From an uncultured Oscillospiraceae bacterium (GTDB taxonomy: Bacteria > Bacillota > Clostridia > Oscillospirales > Oscillospiraceae): a DNA stretch of 40,260 bases. Shown piece after piece: positions 9,013 through 15,356 of this stretch. The stretch is taken from positions 1 to 40,260 of the forward strand of contig CAAEDD010000045.1 in the NCBI GenBank assembly GCA_900754515.1. The letters run 5' to 3'. Position 1 is the stretch's first letter, and each line of letters starts with the position of its first letter. The translations under genes were made by a program, and so were the position numbers. The notes below the pieces were generated by a model. The model was not told the DNA's origin, searched no databases, and saw nothing but the letters and a program-made list of their open reading frames with translations.

Positions 9013-9041
9013 AAAAAAGGACATGCCGGAGGCATGTCCTT
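9013..9041 (-). terminator. Rho-independent terminator of rpsT
   Basis: On the minus strand an 11-bp perfect stem (9031-9041 with 9017-9027) closes a 3-nt loop and is followed by T6 (9013-9018). It stands just after the rpsT stop. The ribosome site of the next minus-strand gene (8998-9005) begins 7 nt beyond the T tract. Confidence 0.88.
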
Positions 9042-9053
9042 AATTTGTTTTGA

Positions 9054-9317
9054 TTAAGCCATTTCGTTGAGCTTGCTTGCCATAGCAGACTTCTTGTGAG
9101 CTGCATTGTTCTTGTGCAGAAGCCCCTTGCCGGCTGCGCGGTCGACAGTCTTAACAGCAACTTTATAGGCACTGACGGCATTGTCACGGTTGCCCTCGGC
9201 AACGGCTGCGTCAAATTTTTTCATCATGGTCTTGAGCTCGGTCTTATCGGCCTTGTTCTTGGCTTTGAGCTCCTTGGACTTAATGTCTCTCTTTGCAGAA
9301 GATTTAATGTTGGCCAT
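9054..9317 (-). CDS. rpsT: 30S ribosomal protein S20
   Basis: The 87-residue, highly basic protein begins MANIKSSAKRDIKS and contains the S20 pattern AVKTVDRAAGKGLLHKNNAA. S20 is an alpha-helical primary binder of the 5' domain of 16S rRNA. Its length is normal. The ATG at 9317 follows an unusually G-rich ribosome site, TAGGAGGAGGTGG. It is divergent from gpr, a pairing widely conserved in spore formers (rpsT next to gpr). The leader contains a short GAGTT/AACTC hairpin. Confidence 0.97.
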   Translation of the reverse strand: MANIKSSAKRDIKSKELKAKNKADKTELKTMMKKFDAAVAEGNRDNAVSAYKVAVKTVDRAAGKGLLHKNNAAHKKSAMASKLNEMA

Positions 9318-9372
9318 GCTTCAATCGCCACCTCCTCCTATAAAATTGAGTTATCACAACTCGCATTGATGG

Positions 9373-9401
9373 ATTATATCAAAGAAATGTCTGAAAATCA
9401 A
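9373..9401 (-). promoter_or_regulatory. Promoter of rpsT
   Basis: On the minus strand TTGATT (9396-9401), a 17-nt spacer and TATAAT (9373-9378) are present, with TGA directly before the -10 (extended -10). Initiation near 9366 gives a leader of about 49 nt. Confidence 0.7.
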
Positions 9402-9497
9402 GTGTTTTTTCAAAAAAAATTACATTTTTTTATGCGTGTTATCTATTGTGCCTTTTATGGGAAAGATACACTATATCTTGATTATGGAGGTATTCTG

Positions 9498-10349
9498 ATG
9501 CTATACAAAGGACGGACTGATCTGGCCACTGAGAGCTTTCGGCAGCTGGGAGACGATTCTGGCAAGCTCACTCAAATTGACGGCGTTATGGCCAGAAATG
9601 AAAAGCTTTATGGTCTGGATGTGATGTCCGTAGATATTTTGGATGAGTCAGGTGCAAAGGCTCTGGGTAAACCTATAGGCAAATATTTTACTCTGGATAC
9701 TCCATCACAATCTCAGCGAGGAGCAGAACAGTTTCCCGACCTTATAAAAGCTCTTTCGGAACTTATTGGACGCTGTGCCGCTGATTTTGAAAGCGTGCTG
9801 GTAGCCGCACTGGGAAACCCTGATATTACTCCCGATGCTCTTGGCAGTCTTGCAGCAGGTAATATTTTGGTAACTCGGCATTTGAAAGAGAGCAAAACTC
9901 AGGGCTTTGAAGCTTTTTCGTCTCTGGCTCTCAGCCGTCCCGGAGTGCTTGGAAGTTCCGGCATTGAAAGTGCATTGCAAATCAAACTTTTATGCAATGA
10001 GATAAAGCCGGAACTTGTAATAGTTATTGACGCCTTGGCCGGGGCTGATCTGGATCGGCTTTGCCGCTGTATTCAGATATCCAGTGCCGGTATATCTCCG
10101 GGTTCCGGCGTTGGAAATGACAGGCAGGAACTGAGCCGTGAAACTCTTGGTGTTCCGGTTATTTCTCTAGGCATTCCCACAGTGATAGACGCCGGACTTA
10201 TTGCCGGAGATAAAATGGCAGGTCTTTTCATTACTCCCAGGAACATTGATTCCATGGTCAGAGCCGGCGCAAGAGTTATAGGATACGGAATAAATATGGC
10301 TGTTCACAGTGGAATAAGCATTGAAGACATGGATATGCTTTTGGGTTGA
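9498..10349 (+). CDS. gpr: Germination protease GPR (spore small acid-soluble protein endopeptidase)
   Basis: GPR degrades the DNA-protecting small acid-soluble proteins when spores germinate. The 283-residue product shows the family blocks RTDLATE (residues 6-12), ALGNPDITPDALG, ILVTRHL, PGVLGSSGIE, VIVIDALAG, IQISSAGISPGSGVGNDR and ETLGVPVISLGIPTVIDA. I take the ATG at 9498 because GGAGG lies 8 nt upstream and the family RTDLA motif follows at once. The frame is open upstream only because of read-through over the rpsT promoter region. Only five residues precede RTDLA, so the self-cleaved pro-segment is shorter than the Bacillus one. No convincing forespore sigma promoter was found. The gene is read toward oriC. 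Confidence 0.96.
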   Translation: MLYKGRTDLATESFRQLGDDSGKLTQIDGVMARNEKLYGLDVMSVDILDESGAKALGKPIGKYFTLDTPSQSQRGAEQFPDLIKALSELIGRCAADFESVLVAALGNPDITPDALGSLAAGNILVTRHLKESKTQGFEAFSSLALSRPGVLGSSGIESALQIKLLCNEIKPELVIVIDALAGADLDRLCRCIQISSAGISPGSGVGNDRQELSRETLGVPVISLGIPTVIDAGLIAGDKMAGLFITPRNIDSMVRAGARVIGYGINMAVHSGISIEDMDMLLG

Positions 10350-10372
10350 AAGAGAGTCTGTGTTTTGGATAA

Positions 10373-10388
10373 TGTTTCACGTGAAACA
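10373..10388. promoter_or_regulatory. parS: parS site 1
   Basis: TGTTTCACGTGAAACA is a perfect 16-bp palindrome identical to the B. subtilis parS consensus, and symmetry extends one base further on each side (10372-10389). It is the DNA site where ParB loads as a CTP-dependent clamp. Confidence 0.97.
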
Positions 10389-10419
10389 TGGCCGGCATAT
10401 CGCCGGTGTATTTTAGATA

Positions 10420-10435
10420 CGTTTCACGTGAAACA
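10420..10435. promoter_or_regulatory. parS: parS site 2
   Basis: The invariant 14-bp core GTTTCACGTGAAAC is intact at 10421-10434, with C instead of T at the first outer position. Its centre is 47 bp from that of site 1. Confidence 0.95.
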
Positions 10436-10458
10436 TTGTCGTCATGGGATTTAATGAA

Positions 10459-10474
10459 GGTTTCACGTGAAACA
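10459..10474. promoter_or_regulatory. parS: parS site 3
   Basis: The 14-bp core GTTTCACGTGAAAC is intact at 10460-10473, with G at the first outer position and A at the last. Its centre is 39 bp from that of site 2. Confidence 0.95.
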
Positions 10475-10608
10475 TTCTAGTTTTTTGTTCAGAATGAATT
10501 TGGGGCTTTGTGTACCCTTCGTATACGTTTGTCAAACCAACAGTTCTGTAGACTTAAAAAAACAAGGCAAAAAATTTATTTAAAACATCAAATGTAGTGA
10601 ATGAGAGA

Positions 10609-10637
10609 TTGAAAAGCAGAGTTAAAGCTGATATAAT
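10609..10637 (+). promoter_or_regulatory. Promoter of parA-parB
   Basis: TTGAAA (10609-10614), a 17-nt spacer and TATAAT (10632-10637) are present. Initiation near 10644 gives a leader of about 20 nt ending in AAAGGAGAAAAG before the parA ATG. Confidence 0.75.
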
Positions 10638-10664
10638 GCCTCCAGAGAAAAAAGGAGAAAAGTT

Positions 10665-11423
10665 ATGGCTAAACTTATTGCAATAGCAAATCAGAAGGGC
10701 GGCGTGGGCAAGACCACAACCTGCGTCAATCTCTGTGCAGCCCTCAGTCTTATGGACAAAAACGTGCTGTTGGTGGACTGCGACCCCCAGGGCAATGCCA
10801 GTTCAGGCATGGGAGTATCAAAAAGTCAGCGTCCAAACACCTATGACATGCTGATAAACGGTGCAAAAGCTGCCGATTGTGTGGTAAACACAGATTACGG
10901 AGACGTGATACCCGCGAGCAAGGAGCTAGCCGCAGCCTCGGTGGAGCTTATTGAGACAGAGGAAAGGGAGTATGTGCTTAAAAAAGCTTTGGAAACTCTG
11001 TCTGAAAAATATGACTACATATTTATGGACTGTCCGCCTTCTCTGGAGCTTCTCACTGTTAACGCTCTTGTAGCAGCAGACACCGTACTTATTCCCATGC
11101 AGTGCGAATACTACGCTCTGGAAGGAATTGCGGATCTGATGACCAGCATTAAAATGTGCTCAAAGCGTCTTAACCGCAAGCTGGGTATAGAGGGTATCGT
11201 ACTCACCATGTATGACAGCCGGGCTAATCTTACCATTCAGGTGGCTAATGAGCTGCGCCGCTATCTATCCGACAAGGTATATGAGACGGTGATACCACGC
11301 AGCGTAAGGCTCTCCGAAGCTCCCAGCCATGGTCTGCCCGGGGTGGTCTACGACAGGATAAATCGGGGCAGCAAGGCATATATGGCTCTGGCCGTGGAAT
11401 TTATTGCGCGAAGTGAAAAGTGA
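10665..11423 (+). CDS. parA: Chromosome-partitioning ATPase ParA (Soj)
   Basis: The 252-residue protein carries the deviant Walker A motif KGGVGKTT (residues 11-18), the A' segment LLVDCDPQGNAS and Walker B in YIFMDCPPSLELLTVNA. ParA dimers bind DNA with ATP, are stimulated by ParB at parS, and move or condense origins; Soj also controls DnaA. Length matches chromosomal ParA (about 250-260) and there is no N-terminal DNA-binding extension of the plasmid type. It forms an operon with parB, 9 nt downstream, just after three parS sites, so this is the host segregation system and not a plasmid relic. Confidence 0.97.
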   Translation: MAKLIAIANQKGGVGKTTTCVNLCAALSLMDKNVLLVDCDPQGNASSGMGVSKSQRPNTYDMLINGAKAADCVVNTDYGDVIPASKELAAASVELIETEEREYVLKKALETLSEKYDYIFMDCPPSLELLTVNALVAADTVLIPMQCEYYALEGIADLMTSIKMCSKRLNRKLGIEGIVLTMYDSRANLTIQVANELRRYLSDKVYETVIPRSVRLSEAPSHGLPGVVYDRINRGSKAYMALAVEFIARSEK

Positions 11424-11432
11424 GGTTAACTG

Positions 11433-12311
11433 ATGGCGGCAAAAAATATGAAAGGATTAGGTACCGGCCTTGGAGTTCTCTTTGGCGGAGACGATATTGA
11501 TGACAGTGATTCCCAGCTGCTCAACCTTCCAATAAGTAAGGTTGAGCCAAGAATGGAGCAGCCCCGGCAGTTTTTTGATGAGGCAGCTCTTCAGGATCTG
11601 GCGGATTCCATATCTCAATACGGGCTCATCCAGCCAATAACTGTAAGAAAGCTGGATACAGGTTATTATCAGATAATTGCAGGAGAACGCCGCTGGAGGG
11701 CGGCACGTCTTGCCGGACTCCGGGAGGTACCGGTTAGAGTAATTGAGGCAGACGACAGAAGAACCGCAGAGCTGGCCCTGGTAGAAAATCTTCAGAGAGA
11801 AGATTTGAATCCCATTGAGGAGGCCAAGGGATACAAAACTCTTATGGAAGAATATGGACTCACCCAGGAGGAAACAGCCAAAAGTGTGGGGCGCTCCCGC
11901 CCAGCCATAACTAATGCTCTGAGATTACTGTCCCTTTCAAAACCGGTCTTGGAAATGGTTGAAAAAGGCCAGCTCTCAGCAGGTCATGCCAGAGCTTTGA
12001 TTCCTATTGAAGACGCGTCAAAACAGCTTCAGGCAGCTCAGGAGGTCAGGGATAAGACTTTGTCTGTAAGAAAGACCGAACAGTTGGCTGCCAGACTCAT
12101 CAGAGAGCCGGAGGAGGAAAAGCAGAAAAATTCAAAGGACGTAAAGGTAGATTACAGCGCCGAAGTATCTCGGCAGCTATCTGAGGTTCTGGGACGTAAG
12201 GTGCGGCTGATAGACGGTAAAAAGACCGGAAGGATAGAAATAGAATTTTACGGCGCCGATGACCGGGAAGCTCTCATAGAGCTTTTGGGCAGAGCCGGAA
12301 AAAACAACTGA
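11433..12311 (+). CDS. parB: Chromosome-partitioning CTPase/DNA-binding protein ParB (Spo0J)
   Basis: The 292-residue product has the N-terminal ParB/Srx domain with the CTP-binding GERRWRAARLAG box (residues 84-95), VENLQREDLNPIEEAKGY, a helix-turn-helix (about 147-170, LTQEETAKSVGRSRPAITNA) and a C-terminal dimerisation segment rich in charged residues. ParB binds parS, spreads as a sliding clamp, recruits SMC and stimulates ParA. The N-terminal GLGTGLGVLFG stretch is the typical chromosomal ParB start that contacts ParA. It follows parA by 9 nt and ends 19 nt before serS, so serS may be co-transcribed. Confidence 0.97.
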   Translation: MAAKNMKGLGTGLGVLFGGDDIDDSDSQLLNLPISKVEPRMEQPRQFFDEAALQDLADSISQYGLIQPITVRKLDTGYYQIIAGERRWRAARLAGLREVPVRVIEADDRRTAELALVENLQREDLNPIEEAKGYKTLMEEYGLTQEETAKSVGRSRPAITNALRLLSLSKPVLEMVEKGQLSAGHARALIPIEDASKQLQAAQEVRDKTLSVRKTEQLAARLIREPEEEKQKNSKDVKVDYSAEVSRQLSEVLGRKVRLIDGKKTGRIEIEFYGADDREALIELLGRAGKNN

Positions 12312-12330
12312 TAATTAAGGAGAAAAGAAA

Positions 12331-13635
12331 ATGCTGGATATTAAATTTGTAAGAGAGAATCCTGAAATAGTAAAGGAAAACATTAAAAAGAAATTTCAGG
12401 ACGCAAAGCTGCCCCTGGTGGACGAGGTGCTGGAGCTGGACGCCAAGAACAGGGCCGCTATAACTGAGGCCAGCGACATAAGAGCCAGCCGCAACGCCCT
12501 GTCAAAACAGATAGGCATACTCATGGGTCAGGCAAAGAAGGACCCCTCCAAGCTGGAGGAGGCGGAAAAAATAAAGGCCCAGGTGAAAGCCAACGCTGAG
12601 AGACTCTCCGAGCTGGAGAAGCTTGAGGAAGAATACGCCCAGCGCATCCGCCACATCATGCTCACCATACCCAATATCATTGACCCCTCTGTGCCCATCG
12701 GCCCAGACGACAGCGCCAACGTGGAAGTGGAGCGCTTCGGCGAGCCTGTGGTGCCCGAATATGAGATACCCTATCACACCGACATAATGGAGAGCTTCAA
12801 CGGTGTGGATATGGACGCTGCCGGCCGTGTCTCCGGTAACGGCTTCTATTATCTCATGGGGGATATCGCCCGGCTCCACTCCGCCGTTCTGGCCTATGCC
12901 CGGGATTTCATGATAGGCAAGGGCTTTATCTACTGCATACCCCCCTTCATGATCCACGGCAACGTGGTGGAGGGCGTTATGAGCCAGACGGATATGGACT
13001 CCATGATGTACAAAATAGAAGGGGAGGACCTGTACCTCATCGGCACTTCCGAGCACTCCATGATAGGTAAATTTATAGACCAGATAATCCCTGAGGAGAG
13101 CCTGCCCCAGACCCTCACCAGCTATTCACCCTGCTTCCGTAAAGAGAAGGGAGCTCACGGCATAGAGGAGAGAGGCGTATACCGTATTCACCAGTTTGAA
13201 AAGCAGGAAATGATAGTGGTATGCAAGCCTGAAGACTCCATGGCCTGGTACGAAAAGATGTGGCGCTTCTCAGTGGAGCTGTTCAGAAATATGGAGATAC
13301 CGGTGCGTCAGCTGGAATGCTGCTCCGGCGACCTGGCCGACCTGAAGGTCAAATCCTGCGACATCGAGGCCTGGTCCCCCCGCCAGAAGAAATACTTTGA
13401 GGTCTGCTCCTGCTCCAACCTGGGCGATGCTCAGGCGCGCCGGCTGCGCATGAGAGTAAAAGGAGAGGACGGAAAAATGTATCTGCCCCACACCCTGAAC
13501 AATACCGTGGTGGCTCCTCCCCGTATGCTTATCGCCTATCTGGAAAATCATCTCCAGGCCGACGGCAGTGTTACCATATCCGAAGTACTTCAGCCTTACA
13601 TGGGCGGCACGAAAGTTCTTATTCCTAAAAAATAA
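12331..13635 (+). CDS. serS: Seryl-tRNA synthetase, diverged type
   Basis: The 434-residue class II synthetase charges serine onto tRNA-Ser (and tRNA-Sec). Residues 1-110 form the N-terminal coiled-coil arm that holds the long variable arm of tRNA-Ser (MLDIKFVRENPEIVKENIKK). The catalytic core has LIGTSEHSMIG, motif 2 PCFRKEKGAHGIEERG with VYRIHQFEKQE (about 266-292) and motif 3 NNTVVAPPRMLIAYLEN (about 389-405). Motifs 2 and 3 differ from the usual SEAGSAGRDTRGLIRVHQF and NGSGLAVGRTLVA forms, so this belongs to a less common SerRS subgroup. Start: GGAGAAAAG lies before the ATG at 12331. It sits between parB and dnaA. Confidence 0.94.
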   Translation: MLDIKFVRENPEIVKENIKKKFQDAKLPLVDEVLELDAKNRAAITEASDIRASRNALSKQIGILMGQAKKDPSKLEEAEKIKAQVKANAERLSELEKLEEEYAQRIRHIMLTIPNIIDPSVPIGPDDSANVEVERFGEPVVPEYEIPYHTDIMESFNGVDMDAAGRVSGNGFYYLMGDIARLHSAVLAYARDFMIGKGFIYCIPPFMIHGNVVEGVMSQTDMDSMMYKIEGEDLYLIGTSEHSMIGKFIDQIIPEESLPQTLTSYSPCFRKEKGAHGIEERGVYRIHQFEKQEMIVVCKPEDSMAWYEKMWRFSVELFRNMEIPVRQLECCSGDLADLKVKSCDIEAWSPRQKKYFEVCSCSNLGDAQARRLRMRVKGEDGKMYLPHTLNNTVVAPPRMLIAYLENHLQADGSVTISEVLQPYMGGTKVLIPKK

Positions 13636-13654
13636 ACAGCAATATTTTCTTTTA

Positions 13655-13700
13655 TTGAAAACCGGCAGAAAAATTTCTGCCGGTTTTCAATTTCTTTTTG
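13655..13700 (+). terminator. Terminator of parA-parB-serS
   Basis: A 17-bp perfect inverted repeat (13655-13671 with 13674-13690) is followed by a T-rich run (13691-13699). Pairing at the tip will be open, giving a loop of about 6-8 nt. It separates serS from the dnaA promoter. Confidence 0.9.
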
Positions 13701-13739
13701 TATATCTTACTATATTATATTTATATCTTCCACAGAGTA

Positions 13740-13768
13740 TTGAAAATCTTAAAATATTTTGATATACT
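13740..13768 (+). promoter_or_regulatory. Promoter of dnaA
   Basis: TTGAAA (13740-13745), a 17-nt spacer and TATACT (13763-13768) are present. One weak DnaA-box-like site, TCTTCCACA (13726-13734, two mismatches to TTATCCACA), overlaps the region just upstream of the -35 and could serve autoregulation. No box cluster of the B. subtilis upstream kind is seen in 13636-13814. Confidence 0.7.
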
Positions 13769-13814
13769 TATATGGTTAATAATACTGGGATTTTTTTGCT
13801 GAGAGGTACCGCAA

Positions 13815-15122
13815 ATGAATTCACTAAACGATATATGGGACAAAATAATAGAAATACTCTCCCATCAGCTGACAGCCACCGCCATAAATACCTGGTTTTC
13901 AGACTGCACCCCTGTGGACATTGAGGACAGCCGTCTGGTACTCCATACTACCAGCGACTTTAAAAGAGATATCATAAATTCCCGCTTCGGCGAAACCATC
14001 AAGGCGGCTTTGTCAGATCTCTTCTCCTGTGACTTCGATCTGCTGATTCTCTCAGGGGATGAGATAAGCGACTTTGCTATAAAGAAAAAAGTGGACAGCT
14101 CCCTTCCGGAAATGGCGGGCTATACCTTTGACCGTTTTATAGTCGGCAACTCCAACAAATTCGCCCACGCCGCCGCAATAGCCGTAGCAGAAAATCCCGG
14201 CAAAACCTATAACCCACTGTTCATCTATGGCAACTCCGGTTTGGGCAAAACACATCTTCTCCTGGCTATAGGACAGCAAATACACGAACGCAGCCCGGAA
14301 AAAAGCATAGCTTATATAAAAGGCGACGAGTTCACGAACCAGCTGGTGAAATCCATAAAGGACGGCACCGCCGAGGAATTTCGCCAAAAGTACAGAAATG
14401 TGGATCTATTTCTGGTGGACGATATTCAGTTCATCGCCGGCAAGCAGCAGACCCAGAACGAGTTCTTCCATACTTTCAACAATATCTTTGAAGCCGGCCA
14501 CCAGATAGTCATTACTTCCGACCGGCCGCCTCTGGAAATGTCCATTCTGGACGACCGGCTCCGTACCCGTTTTGAGGGCGGATTAATGGCCGATATCCAG
14601 CCCCCTGACCTGGAGACTCGCATGGCCATAACAAGAAACAAGGCCGGACAGCTTGGACTTCTCCTCTCCGATGACGCAGTGGAATATATAGCCAATAACA
14701 TTACTGCAAACATCCGTCAGCTGGAGGGAGTTATAAAGCGCCTGACGGCCTATAAGGAAATACTGGACGACGTTATAACCATAGATTCGGTGAAACGGGC
14801 CATAAAGGACGTAATAAGGATAGGAACCTATATACCCACACCGGAAAGCATTATAAGAGAGACAGCCAGATACTACTCTCTGAAAGCCGAGGACCTGAGA
14901 GGACAGAGCCGCTCCAAGAACACCGCCATGGCAAGGCAGGTATCCATGTACCTGATGCGCTCCCTTACAAACCTCTCACTGAAGGACATAGGCGCAGAAT
15001 ATGAGGACAGAAACCATGCCACCGTCCTAAGCTCCATAAGGAAAGTTGAGGATCTTCTGAAAACAGACCCCACCATGGCAGGTACTGTAAGAGACATAAC
15101 CTCCAATATAAATTCCGTCTGA
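13815..15122 (+). CDS. dnaA: Chromosomal replication initiator DnaA
   Basis: The 435-residue AAA+ protein opens the origin and loads the helicase. Domain I is residues 1-75 (NTWF), a short domain II linker follows, and domain III starts at YTFDRFIVGNSN (103-114). Walker A is GNSGLGKTH (139-147), Walker B LFLVDD (198-203), and sensor and arginine-finger segments ILDDRLRTRF are at 244-253. Domain IV (about 335-435) ends in the DNA-reading signature DRNHATV (398-404), where most bacteria have GRDHTTV. GAGAGG lies upstream of the ATG. It is separated from dnaN by a 234-nt region with DnaA-box-like sites and an unwinding element. Confidence 0.98.
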   Translation: MNSLNDIWDKIIEILSHQLTATAINTWFSDCTPVDIEDSRLVLHTTSDFKRDIINSRFGETIKAALSDLFSCDFDLLILSGDEISDFAIKKKVDSSLPEMAGYTFDRFIVGNSNKFAHAAAIAVAENPGKTYNPLFIYGNSGLGKTHLLLAIGQQIHERSPEKSIAYIKGDEFTNQLVKSIKDGTAEEFRQKYRNVDLFLVDDIQFIAGKQQTQNEFFHTFNNIFEAGHQIVITSDRPPLEMSILDDRLRTRFEGGLMADIQPPDLETRMAITRNKAGQLGLLLSDDAVEYIANNITANIRQLEGVIKRLTAYKEILDDVITIDSVKRAIKDVIRIGTYIPTPESIIRETARYYSLKAEDLRGQSRSKNTAMARQVSMYLMRSLTNLSLKDIGAEYEDRNHATVLSSIRKVEDLLKTDPTMAGTVRDITSNINSV

Positions 15123-15260
15123 TTTTTCCACATTTGTCTGTTGAAAAGTTAAAAGCCGTTTGTTAAAAGATTAAAGGCAGGAACCGGCTGTGGGAAAACC
15201 AGTTTTTGTTCACAAAAACTTCAACATTTGAAATGCCCTGATATCAGGCAGTTGAGACGG

Positions 15261-15269
15261 TTTTCCACA
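15261..15269 (+). promoter_or_regulatory. DnaA box next to the unwinding region
   Basis: TTTTCCACA differs from TTATCCACA at one position and lies 11 nt before the DnaA-trio. This is the place where the anchoring DnaA molecule of the basal unwinding system would sit. The same variant occurs at 15124-15132. Confidence 0.8.
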
Positions 15270-15280
15270 AAAATTTTCTC

Positions 15281-15298
15281 TACTACTAGCACTACTAA
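15281..15298 (+). promoter_or_regulatory. DnaA-trio element
   Basis: Six consecutive triplets, TAC TAC TAG CAC TAC TAA, match the 3'-TAG/TAC-type repeats on which a DnaA filament stretches single-stranded DNA in B. subtilis. The fourth triplet (CAC) is the only one that breaks the T-A pattern at its first base. The run is directly followed by A+T-rich DNA. Confidence 0.82.
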
Positions 15299-15346
15299 AA
15301 ATATTTAGATTTATTTATTATATAAAAAATTTCTTTTTATCCAAGG
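15296..15346. other. DNA unwinding element
   Basis: This roughly 50-nt stretch is almost wholly A/T (TAAAAATATTTAGATTTA and onward to the T run near 15336-15340). It lies between the DnaA-trio and the dnaN ribosome site (AAGGAG, 15343-15348), the usual place for initial strand opening. Confidence 0.75.
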
Positions 15347-15356
15347 AGAATGAGAT

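Larger units (their letters stand above)
10350..10664. other. parS-bearing intergenic region between gpr and parA
   Basis: The 315-nt gap holds three parS sites within 10373-10474 and then an A+T-rich stretch with the parA promoter (10609-10637). Between parS1 and parS2 is a small CCGGC/GCCGG hairpin near 10391-10406. No gene was seen. Confidence 0.7.
15123..15356. other. oriC: Replication origin oriC (dnaA-dnaN intergenic region)
   Basis: The region holds DnaA-box-like sites at 15124-15132 (TTTTCCACA), 15189-15197 (minus strand TTTCCCACA), 15206-15214 (TTGTTCACA) and 15261-15269 (TTTTCCACA). A DnaA-trio follows at 15281-15298 and then an A+T-rich element. A hairpin (AGTTTTTG 15201-15208 with CAAAAACT 15213-15220), a palindrome CCTGATATCAGG (15237-15248) and imperfect direct repeats at 15140-15178 (GTTGAAAAG/TGTTAAAAG units) complete it. 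Gene context and this architecture make it the origin by analogy with the B. subtilis downstream incC region. Function is inferred. Confidence 0.88.

Noticed and set aside
9421..9497. Forespore sigma-F/sigma-G promoter for gpr
   Set aside because: CACTATA at 9469-9475 is close to a -10, but no acceptable -35 lies 17-19 nt upstream, so it is not listed as a feature.
10440..10608. Noc-binding sites (ATTTCCCGGGAAAT) near parS
   Set aside because: No such palindrome was seen here, and no noc gene adjoins dnaA.
12312..12330. T-box or other leader before serS
   Set aside because: Only 19 nt separate parB and serS; no regulatory RNA could fit.
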